A DNA stretch of 64,000 bases from Loigolactobacillus binensis (GCF_005405165.1 NZ_BJDN01000012.1:16162-80161); one strand, 5' to 3'. Shown: positions 20,447 to 31,113, numbered from the stretch's first letter. Translations and numbers: made by a program. Notes: generated by a model from the sequence alone, not told the origin.

Positions 20447-21115
20447 TTAGCGAAATAACGCAGTTCCGACCCGGACAAAAGTTGCTCCCTCTAAAACTGC
20501 GATTCGATAATCCCGCGTCATCCCCATGCTTAATTCATGACATGGTGCATAAGGCAACCTAAGTTGGGCGATCGCATCACGCTTCAAGCGTAATTGCTTA
20601 AATAAGCCGTGTAAGGCCGTTTCATCGGCGTCGATCGGTGCCATGGTCATCAAGCCGACCACATGAATTTTAGTAAAATCGGCCAGTGATTTAATAAACG
20701 GCTCGACTTCTGCTAAGCTCAGACCTGATTTAGAAGCTTCGCCAGAAACATTGACCTCAACAAAACAATCAATTGGCCGCAAAGCGCGCTTTTCAATTTC
20801 TGTAGCTAAACTTAACCGATCCAACGAATGTAGATACGCAATTTTATTGATAACTTGCTTAACTTTACGTTTTTGTAAATTACCAATAAAATGCCATTGT
20901 AACTCTGGTGCCGTTAGTGCGGCCTGTTTTTCCGCCAGCCCCTCCGGTCGATTTTCAGCTAAGTTAACCAAACCAGTGGCCGCGACAGCCTGCGCTTCAG
21001 CAACCGTATGATATTTAGTCACTGCCACCAAAGTCACGGTATCCGTTCGACCAGCGGCTGCACATGCGGCCGTGATCGTTTGCTGAACATGTTGAACATT
21101 TTCTGCAATCGTCAT
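20447..21115 (-). CDS. ylmE: YggS/YlmE family PLP-binding protein
   Basis: A 222-aa single-domain PLP-binding protein (fold III alanine-racemase-like barrel) that helps PLP homeostasis rather than catalysing a known reaction. PLP lysine lies in LVAVTKYHTVAEA (about residue 30); EVNVSGEASKSGL and LSMGMTRDYRIAVLEGATFVRVG are hallmarks. ATG 21115 has GGAGG 7 nt upstream; the longer 243-aa frame has no better site. It sits between ftsZ and sepF as in other Firmicutes. Confidence 0.93.
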   Translation of the reverse strand: MTIAENVQHVQQTITAACAAAGRTDTVTLVAVTKYHTVAEAQAVAATGLVNLAENRPEGLAEKQAALTAPELQWHFIGNLQKRKVKQVINKIAYLHSLDRLSLATEIEKRALRPIDCFVEVNVSGEASKSGLSLAEVEPFIKSLADFTKIHVVGLMTMAPIDADETALHGLFKQLRLKRDAIAQLRLPYAPCHELSMGMTRDYRIAVLEGATFVRVGTALFR

Positions 21116-21321
21116 TGTGCCGCCTCCTATAGATAAGCTTAAGTTAGATGTGCCGCAAAAATAGTGGTTCCACAGCAAAAACTAATGAACCGTCATTGCA
21201 GACGTTACCAGAAACCAACGTCAGTGGCCATTTTTGCAGCAGTCATCGCGCTTTTTAAATCCAATTAGCTTAAATTTATTGACTATGCTAGTAAAATAAT
21301 CATTTTACACTACTCCGGTAA

Positions 21322-22605
21322 TTAATTACGCCGCCGCCGGAAAAATGGTGGCTTATCTAAGCCGTCATCGCTGTCGTCACCACTGTCAGTATCGGTGCGT
21401 TGGAAAATATCAAAATCAGGTTTCTCAGTCTTAGCAAAGTTATTATCTTTTTCTGATGTTTGCCGCTGGCTTGGTTCCTGCCGAATATCCCAATTACCGA
21501 AAGGATCATCATTACGCTTATTAGCAGCGGTCTGCCGGGGGTTGCTGGCCGCAGAACTTGGTGCCGCTTCAGTTTGACGGGCGGTTTCAAAGTTACGGCC
21601 AGTTTTAGGCTGATTGTTCACGCCCCGCCGAATATTTTGCGTTTTCTTATCGTCATCGATGCCGGTAGCAATAACGGTAACGATCACCTCGTCACCAAGG
21701 CTTTCATTGATCGACGTTCCGAAAATAATATTAACATCACTAGTTGCCGCCTGGGAAACGATGTCCGAAGCATCTTGTGCTTCAAACAAGGAGAGATCAG
21801 GTCCACCAGTAATATTTAATAACACTTGTTCAGCGCCATCAATGGAAGTCTCCAATAATGGTGACGAAATGGCTTTCTTAGTTGCCTCAGCGGTGCGGTT
21901 TTCACCTGTTGCCGAACCAATACCCATTAAAGCAGAACCTTGATTTTGCATCACCGTTTTAACGTCGGCAAAATCCAAGTTAACGTAACCCGGTGAAGTG
22001 ATCAGATCAGAGATTCCTTGAACCCCTTGCCGTAACACATTATCGGCTTCTTGGAAGGCTTCTAACATTGGGGTCTTCTTATCGACGACTTCTAATAAAC
22101 GATTATTGGAAATAATGACTAAAGTGTCCACGTGAGTTTTCATTTCGGCAATACCTTCCGCCGCATTTTTAGCACGCCGCGGGCCTTCAAAACTAAATGG
22201 CCGGGTCACAACCCCAACGGTCAGTGCGCCAAGATCTTTTGCTGTCTTAGCAATAATTGGGGCAGCACCGGTCCCGGTACCACCACCCATTCCAGCGGTG
22301 ACAAAGATCATATCTGCACCTTTAAGCGCTTCGGCAATTGCCTCTTCGCTTTCTTCAGCCGCTTTCTGGCCAATTTCGGGTGTGGCCCCCGCACCTAGGC
22401 CGCGGGTCAACTTAGCCCCTAATTGAATTTTAGTTTCTGCATCTGAACTGTCCAACGCCTGAACGTCCGTGTTAGCCACGATAAATTCGACACCTTTAAC
22501 GTCTTCAGCAATCATTCGGTTAACGGCGTTACCGCCAGCACCGCCGACACCAATCACTTTAATGACCGCGCCAGTATTTTGTGTTGAGTCTAATGAAAAT
22601 TCCAT
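21322..22605 (-). CDS. ftsZ: Cell-division protein FtsZ
   Basis: Tubulin-like GTPase that forms the Z-ring. N-terminal [13 protein letters not shown], the GTP-binding signature [12 protein letters not shown] (about residue 105) and the T7 loop [11 protein letters not shown] (about 210) are intact. Residues 320-410 are a long variable linker. The C-terminal peptide ends [12 protein letters not shown]: it keeps the conserved Phe and a strong basic tail but departs from the usual DIPxFLRxR pattern. ATG 22605 has AGGAGG. It is 33 nt downstream of ftsA and co-transcribed. Confidence 0.98.
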   Translation of the reverse strand: MEFSLDSTQNTGAVIKVIGVGGAGGNAVNRMIAEDVKGVEFIVANTDVQALDSSDAETKIQLGAKLTRGLGAGATPEIGQKAAEESEEAIAEALKGADMIFVTAGMGGGTGTGAAPIIAKTAKDLGALTVGVVTRPFSFEGPRRAKNAAEGIAEMKTHVDTLVIISNNRLLEVVDKKTPMLEAFQEADNVLRQGVQGISDLITSPGYVNLDFADVKTVMQNQGSALMGIGSATGENRTAEATKKAISSPLLETSIDGAEQVLLNITGGPDLSLFEAQDASDIVSQAATSDVNIIFGTSINESLGDEVIVTVIATGIDDDKKTQNIRRGVNNQPKTGRNFETARQTEAAPSSAASNPRQTAANKRNDDPFGNWDIRQEPSQRQTSEKDNNFAKTEKPDFDIFQRTDTDSGDDSDDGLDKPPFFRRRRN

Positions 22606-22638
22606 AACTTGTATCCTCCTAATAATCTGATAGTGCCA

Positions 22639-23955
22639 TTATTCAAAGAAATTGCTGATAAACTTCTTGATACTGGCGAAACGTTCTTTCTTTGGTTCCG
22701 ACGCTTCATTTTGCGTGGTTGGCTGATCGTTTGCTGGTCGGAACTGCTCACTATCAGTTTTAATAACTTTTTTCGTGGCTTTTGCGGTGTAGTTACCTTT
22801 TAGAGTACTTTGGACAATAAGCTCAACTTCACTTAAATTAGCGGTATAGCTGATCAAACTGAGTGCTTGTGTAAATGATGGGTGCCGCAGACCCATGGCA
22901 TCCGGAATAAATAATTTAACGTTATGGTCAAAAATATCACTAGCCAATTCAACAATCCCTGGCAAGGCCGTCACCCCACCAGTCATGACGATCCCGCCAG
23001 GTAAGTCAAAGGCACCTACCTTGCGCAAGGATTGGTTCATTTTTTCAAAGATTTGGGTCAATCTTGCCTCGATAATCTCAGCGAGATATTTTTCATTGAC
23101 CTTCACCGGTACATCCTTACCCACCACTTCAATTGGAAAATTCTCTTCCGAAGAAGCTTGCAATGAGTCAGCATAACCGTAATCACGCTTGACCTTTTCA
23201 GCACTGTCAAAAGATGTATTCAATACGACGGAAATATCCTTGGTGATATAATCGCCGCCTTCTTGGTCCACGTAAGTATATTTTAATTTATGATCGTGAA
23301 TGACTGCCGCTGTACTCTGACCGCCACCTAAATCAATTAAAACTGTGCCGAAATCTTGCTCACCATCGGTTAAAGCTAATTTACCTAGGCTTAACGGGTT
23401 CACAACTAATTCATCTAAAACTAGACCGGCCCGTTCAATACATTTTTGCATATTGTGAATCACCGTCTTGGGAGCGGTCAACACAATACCGTGCATTTCC
23501 AAACGCACCCCGATCATGCCGCGCGGATCTTTGATGCCATCAAAACCATCAACAATAAATTCATCTGGAATGATCGTCAAGATTTCACGTTCTGGCGGTA
23601 AATTGCGAACTAATGCCGCAGCCGCAACGTTTTTAACATCACTATCATTGATCTCTTTAGATTCATCAGCCACTGCGATCATGCCCTGACAGGGCGCGAT
23701 CTCAAGCAAATTAGCGGGAATACCTGCAGTCACTTTATGAATTTCAATGTTCGCCTTTTGCTCAGCCTGTCGGACAGCCTTTTGAATTGCCGCAACCGCC
23801 TTATCAATATCGACCACGACACCACGGCTTAAACCTTCAGAACGCTCACTCCCCACTCCAATAACATTCATTTGCCCTTTAACGTATTCCGCGACAATAA
23901 CCTTTATTGAGGTGGTTCCAATATCAAGCCCAACGTATATGCCTGTGTTTCCCAT
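22639..23955 (-). CDS. ftsA: Cell-division protein FtsA
   Basis: Actin-like ATPase that anchors FtsZ to the membrane and regulates divisome activation. Phosphate loops: YVGLDIGTTSIKVIV at the N-terminus and LIDLGGGQSTAAVI (about 205); GGIVMTGGVTALPG (about 330) completes the nucleotide site. The C-terminal amphipathic helix SIKKFISNFFE is the membrane target sequence. Length is 438 aa. ATG 23955 follows GGAGG. The 146-nt gap to divIB holds a possible internal promoter. Confidence 0.97.
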   Translation of the reverse strand: MGNTGIYVGLDIGTTSIKVIVAEYVKGQMNVIGVGSERSEGLSRGVVVDIDKAVAAIQKAVRQAEQKANIEIHKVTAGIPANLLEIAPCQGMIAVADESKEINDSDVKNVAAAALVRNLPPEREILTIIPDEFIVDGFDGIKDPRGMIGVRLEMHGIVLTAPKTVIHNMQKCIERAGLVLDELVVNPLSLGKLALTDGEQDFGTVLIDLGGGQSTAAVIHDHKLKYTYVDQEGGDYITKDISVVLNTSFDSAEKVKRDYGYADSLQASSEENFPIEVVGKDVPVKVNEKYLAEIIEARLTQIFEKMNQSLRKVGAFDLPGGIVMTGGVTALPGIVELASDIFDHNVKLFIPDAMGLRHPSFTQALSLISYTANLSEVELIVQSTLKGNYTAKATKKVIKTDSEQFRPANDQPTTQNEASEPKKERFASIKKFISNFFE

Positions 23956-24018
23956 AAGCGGTGGAACCTCCTTGAAACAATTTTTTTCACTTAATTTTTA
24001 AATACACTATATGACTAG

Positions 24019-24047
24019 ATTTTAACACACTCAAAGTTGGTTTTAAA
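24019..24047 (-). promoter_or_regulatory. Possible internal promoter for ftsA-ftsZ
   Basis: Minus-strand TTTAAA, 17-nt spacer, TAAAAT in the gap between divIB and ftsA. The spacing is ideal but the -35 element is weak. Confidence 0.45.
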
Positions 24048-24101
24048 AGCCTTATCATTAAGGTTAAACACGTTTTCACATAACTTGAGAAATTTTTAAT
24101 T

Positions 24102-24965
24102 TTAAAATGGGTAGGAATAGGCGCCAACTTCAAGATTAACCGTTCCCTTTTTCTTCATTTCTTTAGCAATACTTGGATAATACTGCATCTTTTTAGCAAA
24201 AGTAGCAATCGTTGCATAAACCTGATTGCCATCGTTCATATAGAGATGAACGCGCTGCGGATTTATTTTAGTTGGCGCAAATTTGATTTCTGAAATACCA
24301 TTCCGCACCGTGGCCGGTAAGCGCCGATACTGCTTGATCATCTGTTGGAGCTTATTCCCCGTTTTAAACTGACTGTAAACCGAATAATTATTCGTTGGCT
24401 GGGTCAGACTATCCTTGGCGATCGTTCCATTGGCTAAAATCGGGTAGTAGCGTTCTCCACGCATCAACAGCCCGACTGTTTTATACGTTTTGATCTGCAA
24501 TTCAACATTACGCAGACCATGAACCGCCACAGTGGCCGCCTTGATCTTAGGTTCACGTGCCTGCAAACGCTTGGTGATCGTATGTTGTTGTAGCAAAACA
24601 CCGACCAACGTATCAGTGGTTTTAATCCCACTGGCGTCGATCACAGTTTGTTCACTAAGCACACTTTGATGATCCGTAGTCACGCTTAACAATTTGACCT
24701 TACTTAACGGCGAAACAAAGTAACCCGCAATCAATAAGATCAACCCTAAAATCGTTAATAAAAACGCTAGGCGACGCATTAAATGTTTGTGCCGTAACGC
24801 TTTAAGTCGCGGTAACTTATGTTCAATGGTGGGCTCACGTTGTGCTTTATCAGCCGTCTGGGCTTGCTTTTGTTGCTGCTGATAAGCTTCCCAAGGGGTC
24901 AACGCGGACGCCGGGTTTTTAACTGGTGGGGTCTTAGGTGAACGCTTAAACCATTTCTTTGCCAT
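24102..24965 (-). CDS. divIB: Cell-division protein DivIB/FtsQ
   Basis: Bitopic membrane protein of the FtsQ-FtsL-FtsB divisome complex. Cytoplasmic residues 1-75 are basic and Gln-rich; a membrane helix covers about 78-98 (LAFLLTILGLILLIAGYFV); the extracellular POTRA region (SPLSKVKLLSVTTDH) and FtsQ beta domain follow. Length is 287 aa. ATG 24965 is 8 nt after AAAGGAG; the frame opens seven codons earlier. It lies 23 nt after murG. Confidence 0.92.
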   Translation of the reverse strand: MAKKWFKRSPKTPPVKNPASALTPWEAYQQQQKQAQTADKAQREPTIEHKLPRLKALRHKHLMRRLAFLLTILGLILLIAGYFVSPLSKVKLLSVTTDHQSVLSEQTVIDASGIKTTDTLVGVLLQQHTITKRLQAREPKIKAATVAVHGLRNVELQIKTYKTVGLLMRGERYYPILANGTIAKDSLTQPTNNYSVYSQFKTGNKLQQMIKQYRRLPATVRNGISEIKFAPTKINPQRVHLYMNDGNQVYATIATFAKKMQYYPSIAKEMKKKGTVNLEVGAYSYPF

Positions 24966-24988
24966 CCGCGTAACTCCTTTACTCAAAT

Positions 24989-26080
24989 TTAATGACTGAT
25001 TGTTTGCATCACTTTGATCAAGCGATCTGCAGCATCCGGAACCCCTAATTGTCGTGCTTGTTCACCCATGGCTTGGCGACGCGCAGGATCCAGCATCAAC
25101 TGATCGGTCACTTTAAGTAGGGTCGTTCCCGTCAACTGCGCTTCCGTGATCATTTCAGCCGCGTGATGACTGACCAAACTTTGTGCGTTTTTGGTTTGGT
25201 GATCATTGGTCACATAAGGACTAGGCACTAAAATTGATGGGATTCCTAAGGCGGTGATCTCCGCCAATGAAGTTGCCCCTGCCCGACCAAGAATTACCGC
25301 AACATCAGGTAAAACAGTTGGCATATCATTGATATATGGTACGACCGCAACATTGGCGGCCACCGTTTGACCTTGCAAAGCCGTCTGGATCTTTTGATAA
25401 TGGACTCGTCCAGAAACAAACAAAACTTGATAACTTTTTTGATTCAATTCTGGTAAAGCCGCTAAAAATGCGGCGTTGATTCGTTCCGCACCACGACTAC
25501 CACCAAAGATCAGCAAAGTCGGCACCTTGGCCTGCAAGTTAAAATCAGTTAAGCGCTGATTGGATTGCATGCCAGCAACTTGTTGGGCCCGCGGATTACC
25601 GGTCAAAACCACCTTTTGTTCGGGAAATTGACTAGCAACTTCCGGAAAGGCGATCGAGATCCGATCAACAAAACGGCCTAAAAACCGATTAGTGATCCCG
25701 GCAACACTATTTTGTTCGTTGATCACCGTCGGAATATGTAACCGCGTAGCCGCAAAAAGCACGGCACTAGAAACATAGCCGCCGGTGCCCACAACAACAT
25801 CCGGTTTAAAATCACGTAAAATACGTTTTGCTCGCCGTGTACTTTGGATAAAAAGCCGAATCGTTTTGAGATTGTCTAACGATAACGACCGCTTAAAGCC
25901 TTGCAATTCGATCGCTTTAAAGGGAATCTGCTTCTGACGAATGATTCGACTTTCCAACCCTTTTTCTGTACCAATATACAAAACCTCATCCAATAGTTGT
26001 CGTTCTTTTAAACGTTCAAGTACTGCCAAGGCTGGATAAATGTGGCCACCAGTGCCACCGCCTGAAAAGATTACACGCAT
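24989..26080 (-). CDS. murG: UDP-GlcNAc:lipid I N-acetylglucosaminyltransferase MurG
   Basis: GT28 glycosyltransferase that adds GlcNAc to lipid I to form lipid II at the inner membrane face. N-terminal GGGTGGHIYPALAV binds substrate; GTGGYVSSAVLFAA, LIFGGSRGAERIN and the donor-binding LGRAGATSLAEITALGIPSILVP are all present. Length (363 aa) is normal. It lies between murD and divIB in tight order. Confidence 0.97.
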   Translation of the reverse strand: MRVIFSGGGTGGHIYPALAVLERLKERQLLDEVLYIGTEKGLESRIIRQKQIPFKAIELQGFKRSLSLDNLKTIRLFIQSTRRAKRILRDFKPDVVVGTGGYVSSAVLFAATRLHIPTVINEQNSVAGITNRFLGRFVDRISIAFPEVASQFPEQKVVLTGNPRAQQVAGMQSNQRLTDFNLQAKVPTLLIFGGSRGAERINAAFLAALPELNQKSYQVLFVSGRVHYQKIQTALQGQTVAANVAVVPYINDMPTVLPDVAVILGRAGATSLAEITALGIPSILVPSPYVTNDHQTKNAQSLVSHHAAEMITEAQLTGTTLLKVTDQLMLDPARRQAMGEQARQLGVPDAADRLIKVMQTISH

Positions 26081-26085
26081 AACAA

Positions 26086-27465
26086 TTAGTTCGCTCCATT
26101 TCCTTTGGTCAAAGCTGTTACCCCGTCAATAAAAATTTGGCCGCGAACTTCAAAGTTCGGGTATTGATCCCAACTGGCATTCGCCGGTGAAAGTAAGATC
26201 ACGTCACCAGGCTGACTTTGTGCATAGGCCAATGGCAAAGCCGCCGCCACATTTTCAACTAACTTGATGTCCTTGATACCTGCAGCCTTACCAGCCGCTG
26301 CCAATAACTGGGCCGTTTCACCGAAAAGTAGCATACTTTTGACGTGGGCCTTTAAGGCTGGTTCCAAACGTTCAAAGGTGAAGCCGCGATCTAACCCACC
26401 AGCTAATAAGATCACTGGTGCTTTAAAGCCCTTCAAAGCCATTTCGGTTGCCTCAATATCAGTTGCCTTGGAATCGTTGTAGAAGCGCCGGCCCTGCCAT
26501 TCAGTCACAAATTGTAACCGGTGCTTGACCCCAGTAAACGTCCGCAAGACCTCGCAGATCGCAGCGTTACTTTTACCAGCCAATTTAGCCACGGCAATGG
26601 CCGCTAATGCATTTTCCACATTATGCTCACCGGGAACATTTAATTCGCTAGTCGGCATCAAAACTTCATCCCGATAACAGAATTGGCCATCCTTAACGTA
26701 AGCACCGGCGGTACTCAACCCTTGCCGTGAAAATGGAACCACTTGCGCCGGCGACTGCTGACTTAATTCCCGCCATTCGGCCTGATCCCAATTGACCACA
26801 AAATAATCAGCTTGCGTTTGATTCATAGTGATCCGCATTTTAGCCTTAATATAATTGGCCCGGCTACCGTGATAGTCAATGTGGGCCGTATATATATTAG
26901 TTAATACCGCAATGTGTGGCCGTAGCTTAGTGATCCCCAATAACATAAAGCTGGAAAGCTCCGTGACCATCACATCTTGAGGGGTGACTTTTTGGGCCAC
27001 TTCCGTTGCCGGTACGCCAATGTTACCAGCAACATAAGCCTTACCCGCAGACCGTTGTTGATTCAGCATGTGCGCGATCATCGTTGTTGTCGTCGTTTTA
27101 CCATTGGTTCCCGTGACGCCGATCAGCGGGGCTTCGGAGATCTCATAGGCTAATTCAGGTTCAGTAATGATCGGAATCCCTTTAGCTTGTGCCTTTTGAA
27201 CTAAGGGATTGGTATACGGAATACCTGGGTTTTTAACCATCAATTTAAAATCCTCATCTAATAAAGCTAAAGGATGACTACCGGTGATCACCCGGATACC
27301 TGCCGCTAATAATGACTGTGCATCCGGATTCTGGTCAAAATCCTTTTTATCATTGACGGTGACCAAAGCACCTAACTTTGCCAATAACTTAGCTGCATGA
27401 AAACCACTTTTGGCTAAACCTAACACCAATACCTTTTTATTTTGATAATCCGTTACTAATTTCAA
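26086..27465 (-). CDS. murD: UDP-N-acetylmuramoyl-L-alanine:D-glutamate ligase MurD
   Basis: ATP-dependent Mur ligase adding D-Glu to UDP-MurNAc-L-Ala in the cytoplasm. The ATP loop GVTGTNGKTTTTTMI (about residue 115), the catalytic HIDYH region and the C-terminal NDSKATD...LLAGGLDRG block are intact; length 459 aa. It starts with TTG 27465 (AAGGGCG upstream), a weaker start than its neighbours, which may tune expression. It follows mraY. Confidence 0.97.
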   Translation of the reverse strand: MKLVTDYQNKKVLVLGLAKSGFHAAKLLAKLGALVTVNDKKDFDQNPDAQSLLAAGIRVITGSHPLALLDEDFKLMVKNPGIPYTNPLVQKAQAKGIPIITEPELAYEISEAPLIGVTGTNGKTTTTTMIAHMLNQQRSAGKAYVAGNIGVPATEVAQKVTPQDVMVTELSSFMLLGITKLRPHIAVLTNIYTAHIDYHGSRANYIKAKMRITMNQTQADYFVVNWDQAEWRELSQQSPAQVVPFSRQGLSTAGAYVKDGQFCYRDEVLMPTSELNVPGEHNVENALAAIAVAKLAGKSNAAICEVLRTFTGVKHRLQFVTEWQGRRFYNDSKATDIEATEMALKGFKAPVILLAGGLDRGFTFERLEPALKAHVKSMLLFGETAQLLAAAGKAAGIKDIKLVENVAAALPLAYAQSQPGDVILLSPANASWDQYPNFEVRGQIFIDGVTALTKGNGAN

Positions 27466-27506
27466 GAATATTCGCCCTTTTCTTCTTGTTTACTTAATTT
27501 TTATGG

Positions 27507-28472
27507 TTACAGAAAAGCTACTAAATAGATGAGCGCGCATAACAGCCCGAAGCCCCAAAAGGTTAGGACAACACGCCATTCTGACCAACCGACCATTTCA
27601 AAATGGTGATGGATCGGACTCATTCGAAACACCCGCTTACCCGTCAGCTTAAAGACTGAGACCTGGATCATCACACTCGCCGTTTCAATTACAAAAACCA
27701 ACCCGATCAGTAGTAATGACAACTCCCGGTGTAACAAAATTGAAACCGCCGCTAACGCTCCACCTAGAGCTAACGAGCCAACATCGCCCATGAAGATCTT
27801 GGCCGGTTTGTGGTTGAACCAGAAAAAGGCAAGTAAACCGCCGATCACAGTCAAACAAAAAATCAGAATGTCGGTTCGTCCTTCAGTATAAGCAATGATC
27901 GCGTAAGTGGCAAAAGCAATTGTTGCCGTTCCGGCAACCAAACCATCTAGGCCATCCGTTAAATTAACCGCATTGGAAAAACCAACTAACCAGATCAAAA
28001 TAAAAATAATGTATAAAATACTTAAATGTATCCGGCCAACAAATGGGAGATCAAGGGCTAACGGTAATCCTTCGTGCAGATAAACGGCGGTAAAAATCAA
28101 GCCCCCAACAATTTGACCTAACAATTTCTGCCAAGCCCGCAACCCTAAATTGCGCTTTTCAAATAATTTGATCGAATCGTCCATAAAGCCTAAAGCCCCG
28201 TACAAAACTAGGATAAATAAAATGATCCACGTTTGTGCTGACATTTGCTGTTGCCAATAACCGACCCAAATTGTTGAAATGACACTGGCGATCAGAAAAA
28301 CTAATCCCCCCATCGTTGGTGTTCCTGATTTTTTTTCGTGCCATTTTGGACCTTCCTCGCGGATCATTTGGCCTTCTTTTTTCATCCGGAAATAACCGAT
28401 GAATAGTGGCAACACGATGAACGTGATGGCAAAGCTACTGACCACCGGAATCAACATCTGCGTAAATTGCAT
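27507..28472 (-). CDS. mraY: Phospho-MurNAc-pentapeptide translocase MraY
   Basis: Integral membrane enzyme joining UDP-MurNAc-pentapeptide to undecaprenyl phosphate to give lipid I. About ten membrane helices; motifs [21 protein letters not shown] (Mg-binding aspartates), [12 protein letters not shown] and the C-terminal [14 protein letters not shown] are all seen. Length 321 aa is typical of Firmicutes. ATG 28472 has GGGGAG. It lies between pbp2X and murD. Confidence 0.97.
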   Translation of the reverse strand: MQFTQMLIPVVSSFAITFIVLPLFIGYFRMKKEGQMIREEGPKWHEKKSGTPTMGGLVFLIASVISTIWVGYWQQQMSAQTWIILFILVLYGALGFMDDSIKLFEKRNLGLRAWQKLLGQIVGGLIFTAVYLHEGLPLALDLPFVGRIHLSILYIIFILIWLVGFSNAVNLTDGLDGLVAGTATIAFATYAIIAYTEGRTDILIFCLTVIGGLLAFFWFNHKPAKIFMGDVGSLALGGALAAVSILLHRELSLLLIGLVFVIETASVMIQVSVFKLTGKRVFRMSPIHHHFEMVGWSEWRVVLTFWGFGLLCALIYLVAFL

Positions 28473-28499
28473 AACTCTCTAACTCCCCATTCTTTTCCA

Positions 28500-30674
28500 T
28501 TATGGCTTACTTAAAGTGACGGTAATTTTAGTGGCTGAATTCAACAAACCTTTAGCTGCCAGACTTTGTTTAGTCACATAACCAGTCCCTTTGATCGTGA
28601 TCTTCTTACCAGTCAATTCGGCTAACTTCAAAACATCGCTTTTCGACCAACCCGTTAGATCAGGCATGGTCATCGCACCATTTGTCAGCAACAGCGCCCG
28701 CTGATCATCTAAGACCACTTCAGCGGCCAACGGCATTTGTTGAACTACTGTGTTGCCTGTACCGACCTGAACGACCTGTAAATTCTTCTTCTTCAAAGCT
28801 GCAGTGGCGGCCGTAACGGACTTACCGCTGACGCTAGGCATTTTGGTTTGTGTGGCCGTAGCGACCGTACCAGCGTCATAATCTAGTGCCCGCTTCATCA
28901 TCGGATCAAACACGCCAGCTAAGATCTGTGTCGCCGACTCCGTCATCTTCTGCGGCTGTTTCATGGTAATGTACAGCACGTATTTCGGATCATTAGCTGG
29001 CGCCATGCCCACAACGGAGAAAATATAATTATTTGAACCCGTTAAATAGCCACCGCCATTAGCACTACTGATCTGCGCCGTTCCTGTTTTGGTTGCAATT
29101 TTATAGCCGGGGATCTGATAAGACTGCCCAGTGCCGTAACTTTTATAGGTTACGTCTTGCATGGCCTTCAGTACTTGGTCCGCGGTTGACTTAGTAATCG
29201 GTGTACCCACTTGGTGTGGCTTGTATTTAGTCGTTTTACCGGTAGTCGGATCGACTACTTTGGAAACAATCTGCGGCTGCATTTCCTTGCCATCATTGGC
29301 AATGGCCGAGAAACCTTGCATCATTTGCATCACAGTCACATTGATGCCTTGGCCAAAGGAGGTCACCGCTTGATCAGAAGTATGCTCAAATTGAATACTT
29401 CCCTTAAGTTCTCCTGCCAACAGCGAATTAGTTGTATTCAGAAAATGGAACTTCTTAATGTAATTCAGCCAAGTCGTTTTACCCATTGTTTGTTCGATAT
29501 GCACAAAACCAACGTTGCTGGAATACGGAAAAGCTTTGCTCAAGGGGAGCGTTCCCCAACCACTATTATTCCAATCATGAACCGTGGTGCCGCCAATTGA
29601 GATCGAGCCTGATTGGTAAGTGGTATTCGGTGAATACTTATTGGAATTGATTGCCGCAGCCAAAGTGAAAGCCTTCATTACCGACCCAGGTTCATAGGCA
29701 TCCCCAACTAAGGTATCGCGCCAGAAAGAGCCTAAGCCAGAACCGGTGCTAGGATTAAAGGTTGGCCGCTGTGCCGCCGCAACGATTTGCCCAGTTTTAG
29801 GATTCATTAAAACGGCGTTCATTTCCACCGGATCGTATTTAGTTTGCGTTGTCGTTAACAAACTTTCTAAGTAAGTTTGTAACCGTGTATCTAACGTTAA
29901 ATAAACATTTTTACCATTTTTAGCGGCCTTTTTCTTGGTCTTAGTGTTAGGCAATTGATAACCATACGAATCCTTTTTGACTTCTTTGATCCCATTGGTC
30001 CCAGTCAGTGTACTGTTTAATGTTTTTTCTAGTCCCATGGTACCCGTTAAATTTTGTGCGGCTACATTGTTAGTCGTCGACGTTTTCGTTTGGGCTAACC
30101 CAATTTGGTGCGACGCAAAAATTCCGTTAGGATACAGTCGGGAAGGGGTTTCGGTGAAATAGATGCCACTTAGGTTTGCTTTCTCGATTGCTTGTTTGAT
30201 CGCTAATGATAAGCCCTGACCTGCACTCCCAAATTCAACTTGGAAAGTTTTGGTATTTGCCGGATTCAAACGTTTTAAAATAGCGGCCTGCGTTAGCGGC
30301 AAATATTTGCTTAATACTTGGGCCACCTTAGCCTTATCAGTAACGTACAACTTCTTCTTGTTGACCCCGATGTAATTCTTATTCAACACCGCATAAATTG
30401 AATACGTGGTTGAATCCTCCGCGATCGGTGACCCATTAGCGTCATAGATCGTTCCCCGTTTAGCCCTTAAAACAGTACTGCTTTCATAGAGCGCGTTGGC
30501 CTTTTCGGTTAAATTTTCGTCATTGATCCGGCCACTAACGACGATATAAGAAAAACGAAAGACGAACAGAAGAAAAACACCCACTAATAAGAAAAGAAAG
30601 AACCCGCCAAATTTTTGGCGGTTCCGTCGTGGATTCCTCTTGCCCATCAATCGTTTATTGCGTGGTGCCTTCAT
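28500..30674 (-). CDS. Division-specific class B penicillin-binding protein (PBP2X/FtsI) with PASTA domains
   Basis: Transpeptidase that cross-links septal peptidoglycan with FtsW. Cytoplasmic basic start, membrane helix about residues 27-48, dimerisation domain, then the transpeptidase domain with SVMK (SxxK, about residue 324), SSN and KTGTAQ, and two C-terminal PASTA repeats (starting MPSVSGKSV and MPDLTGWSKS). Length 724 aa matches lactobacillus PBP2X. The start overlaps the ftsL stop by 4 nt, so the two are translationally coupled. Confidence 0.95.
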   Translation of the reverse strand: MKAPRNKRLMGKRNPRRNRQKFGGFFLFLLVGVFLLFVFRFSYIVVSGRINDENLTEKANALYESSTVLRAKRGTIYDANGSPIAEDSTTYSIYAVLNKNYIGVNKKKLYVTDKAKVAQVLSKYLPLTQAAILKRLNPANTKTFQVEFGSAGQGLSLAIKQAIEKANLSGIYFTETPSRLYPNGIFASHQIGLAQTKTSTTNNVAAQNLTGTMGLEKTLNSTLTGTNGIKEVKKDSYGYQLPNTKTKKKAAKNGKNVYLTLDTRLQTYLESLLTTTQTKYDPVEMNAVLMNPKTGQIVAAAQRPTFNPSTGSGLGSFWRDTLVGDAYEPGSVMKAFTLAAAINSNKYSPNTTYQSGSISIGGTTVHDWNNSGWGTLPLSKAFPYSSNVGFVHIEQTMGKTTWLNYIKKFHFLNTTNSLLAGELKGSIQFEHTSDQAVTSFGQGINVTVMQMMQGFSAIANDGKEMQPQIVSKVVDPTTGKTTKYKPHQVGTPITKSTADQVLKAMQDVTYKSYGTGQSYQIPGYKIATKTGTAQISSANGGGYLTGSNNYIFSVVGMAPANDPKYVLYITMKQPQKMTESATQILAGVFDPMMKRALDYDAGTVATATQTKMPSVSGKSVTAATAALKKKNLQVVQVGTGNTVVQQMPLAAEVVLDDQRALLLTNGAMTMPDLTGWSKSDVLKLAELTGKKITIKGTGYVTKQSLAAKGLLNSATKITVTLSKP

Positions 30675-31099
30675 TTACCAACATTCCTTACATTTGCTTC
30701 GTTAAAAGTCAGGCCATCTTTTGCCGCTACAGTATTCAAATGACTAGACTGCATGATTTCATTGATCGTTTGTTTGGCATCACTATTCTTTGCTTGAACG
30801 GCTGTAATTGTTTGTTCAACATCTTGAAGACTGCGCTGTGCACTAGCAACCGAGATCTGTGTACTCACAATAATCGTTGCTAAACCGACCGCTACGATTC
30901 CTGTGACCATAAGTAAAATTTTTTCAAAAGCTGATACTGCTACCCGCCCAGCCGGAATCGCCTGCGGTTGGGTTACCGGATCAATTGTTGTTGTCGGTGC
31001 TGCCACCGGCGTTTTAATATGTATTTCTGGTTTAGGTGTGCTAGGCGTCACTGGCTCAGCCAATAACGAATAATCTCTTGCTGCACTTTCATCTGCCAT
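30671..31099 (-). CDS. ftsL: Cell-division protein FtsL
   Basis: Small bitopic divisome protein (142 aa) with a Pro/Thr-rich cytoplasmic region to about residue 70, one membrane helix (ILLMVTGIVAVGLATIIVSTQI) and an extracellular leucine-zipper-like coiled coil (QDVEQTITAVQAKNSDAKQ). FtsL diverges strongly in sequence, so the call rests on topology and position between rsmH and pbp2X. It overlaps pbp2X by 4 nt. Confidence 0.88.
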   Translation of the reverse strand: MADESAARDYSLLAEPVTPSTPKPEIHIKTPVAAPTTTIDPVTQPQAIPAGRVAVSAFEKILLMVTGIVAVGLATIIVSTQISVASAQRSLQDVEQTITAVQAKNSDAKQTINEIMQSSHLNTVAAKDGLTFNEANVRNVGK

Positions 31100-31113
31100 A
31101 TTTCACCACATCC

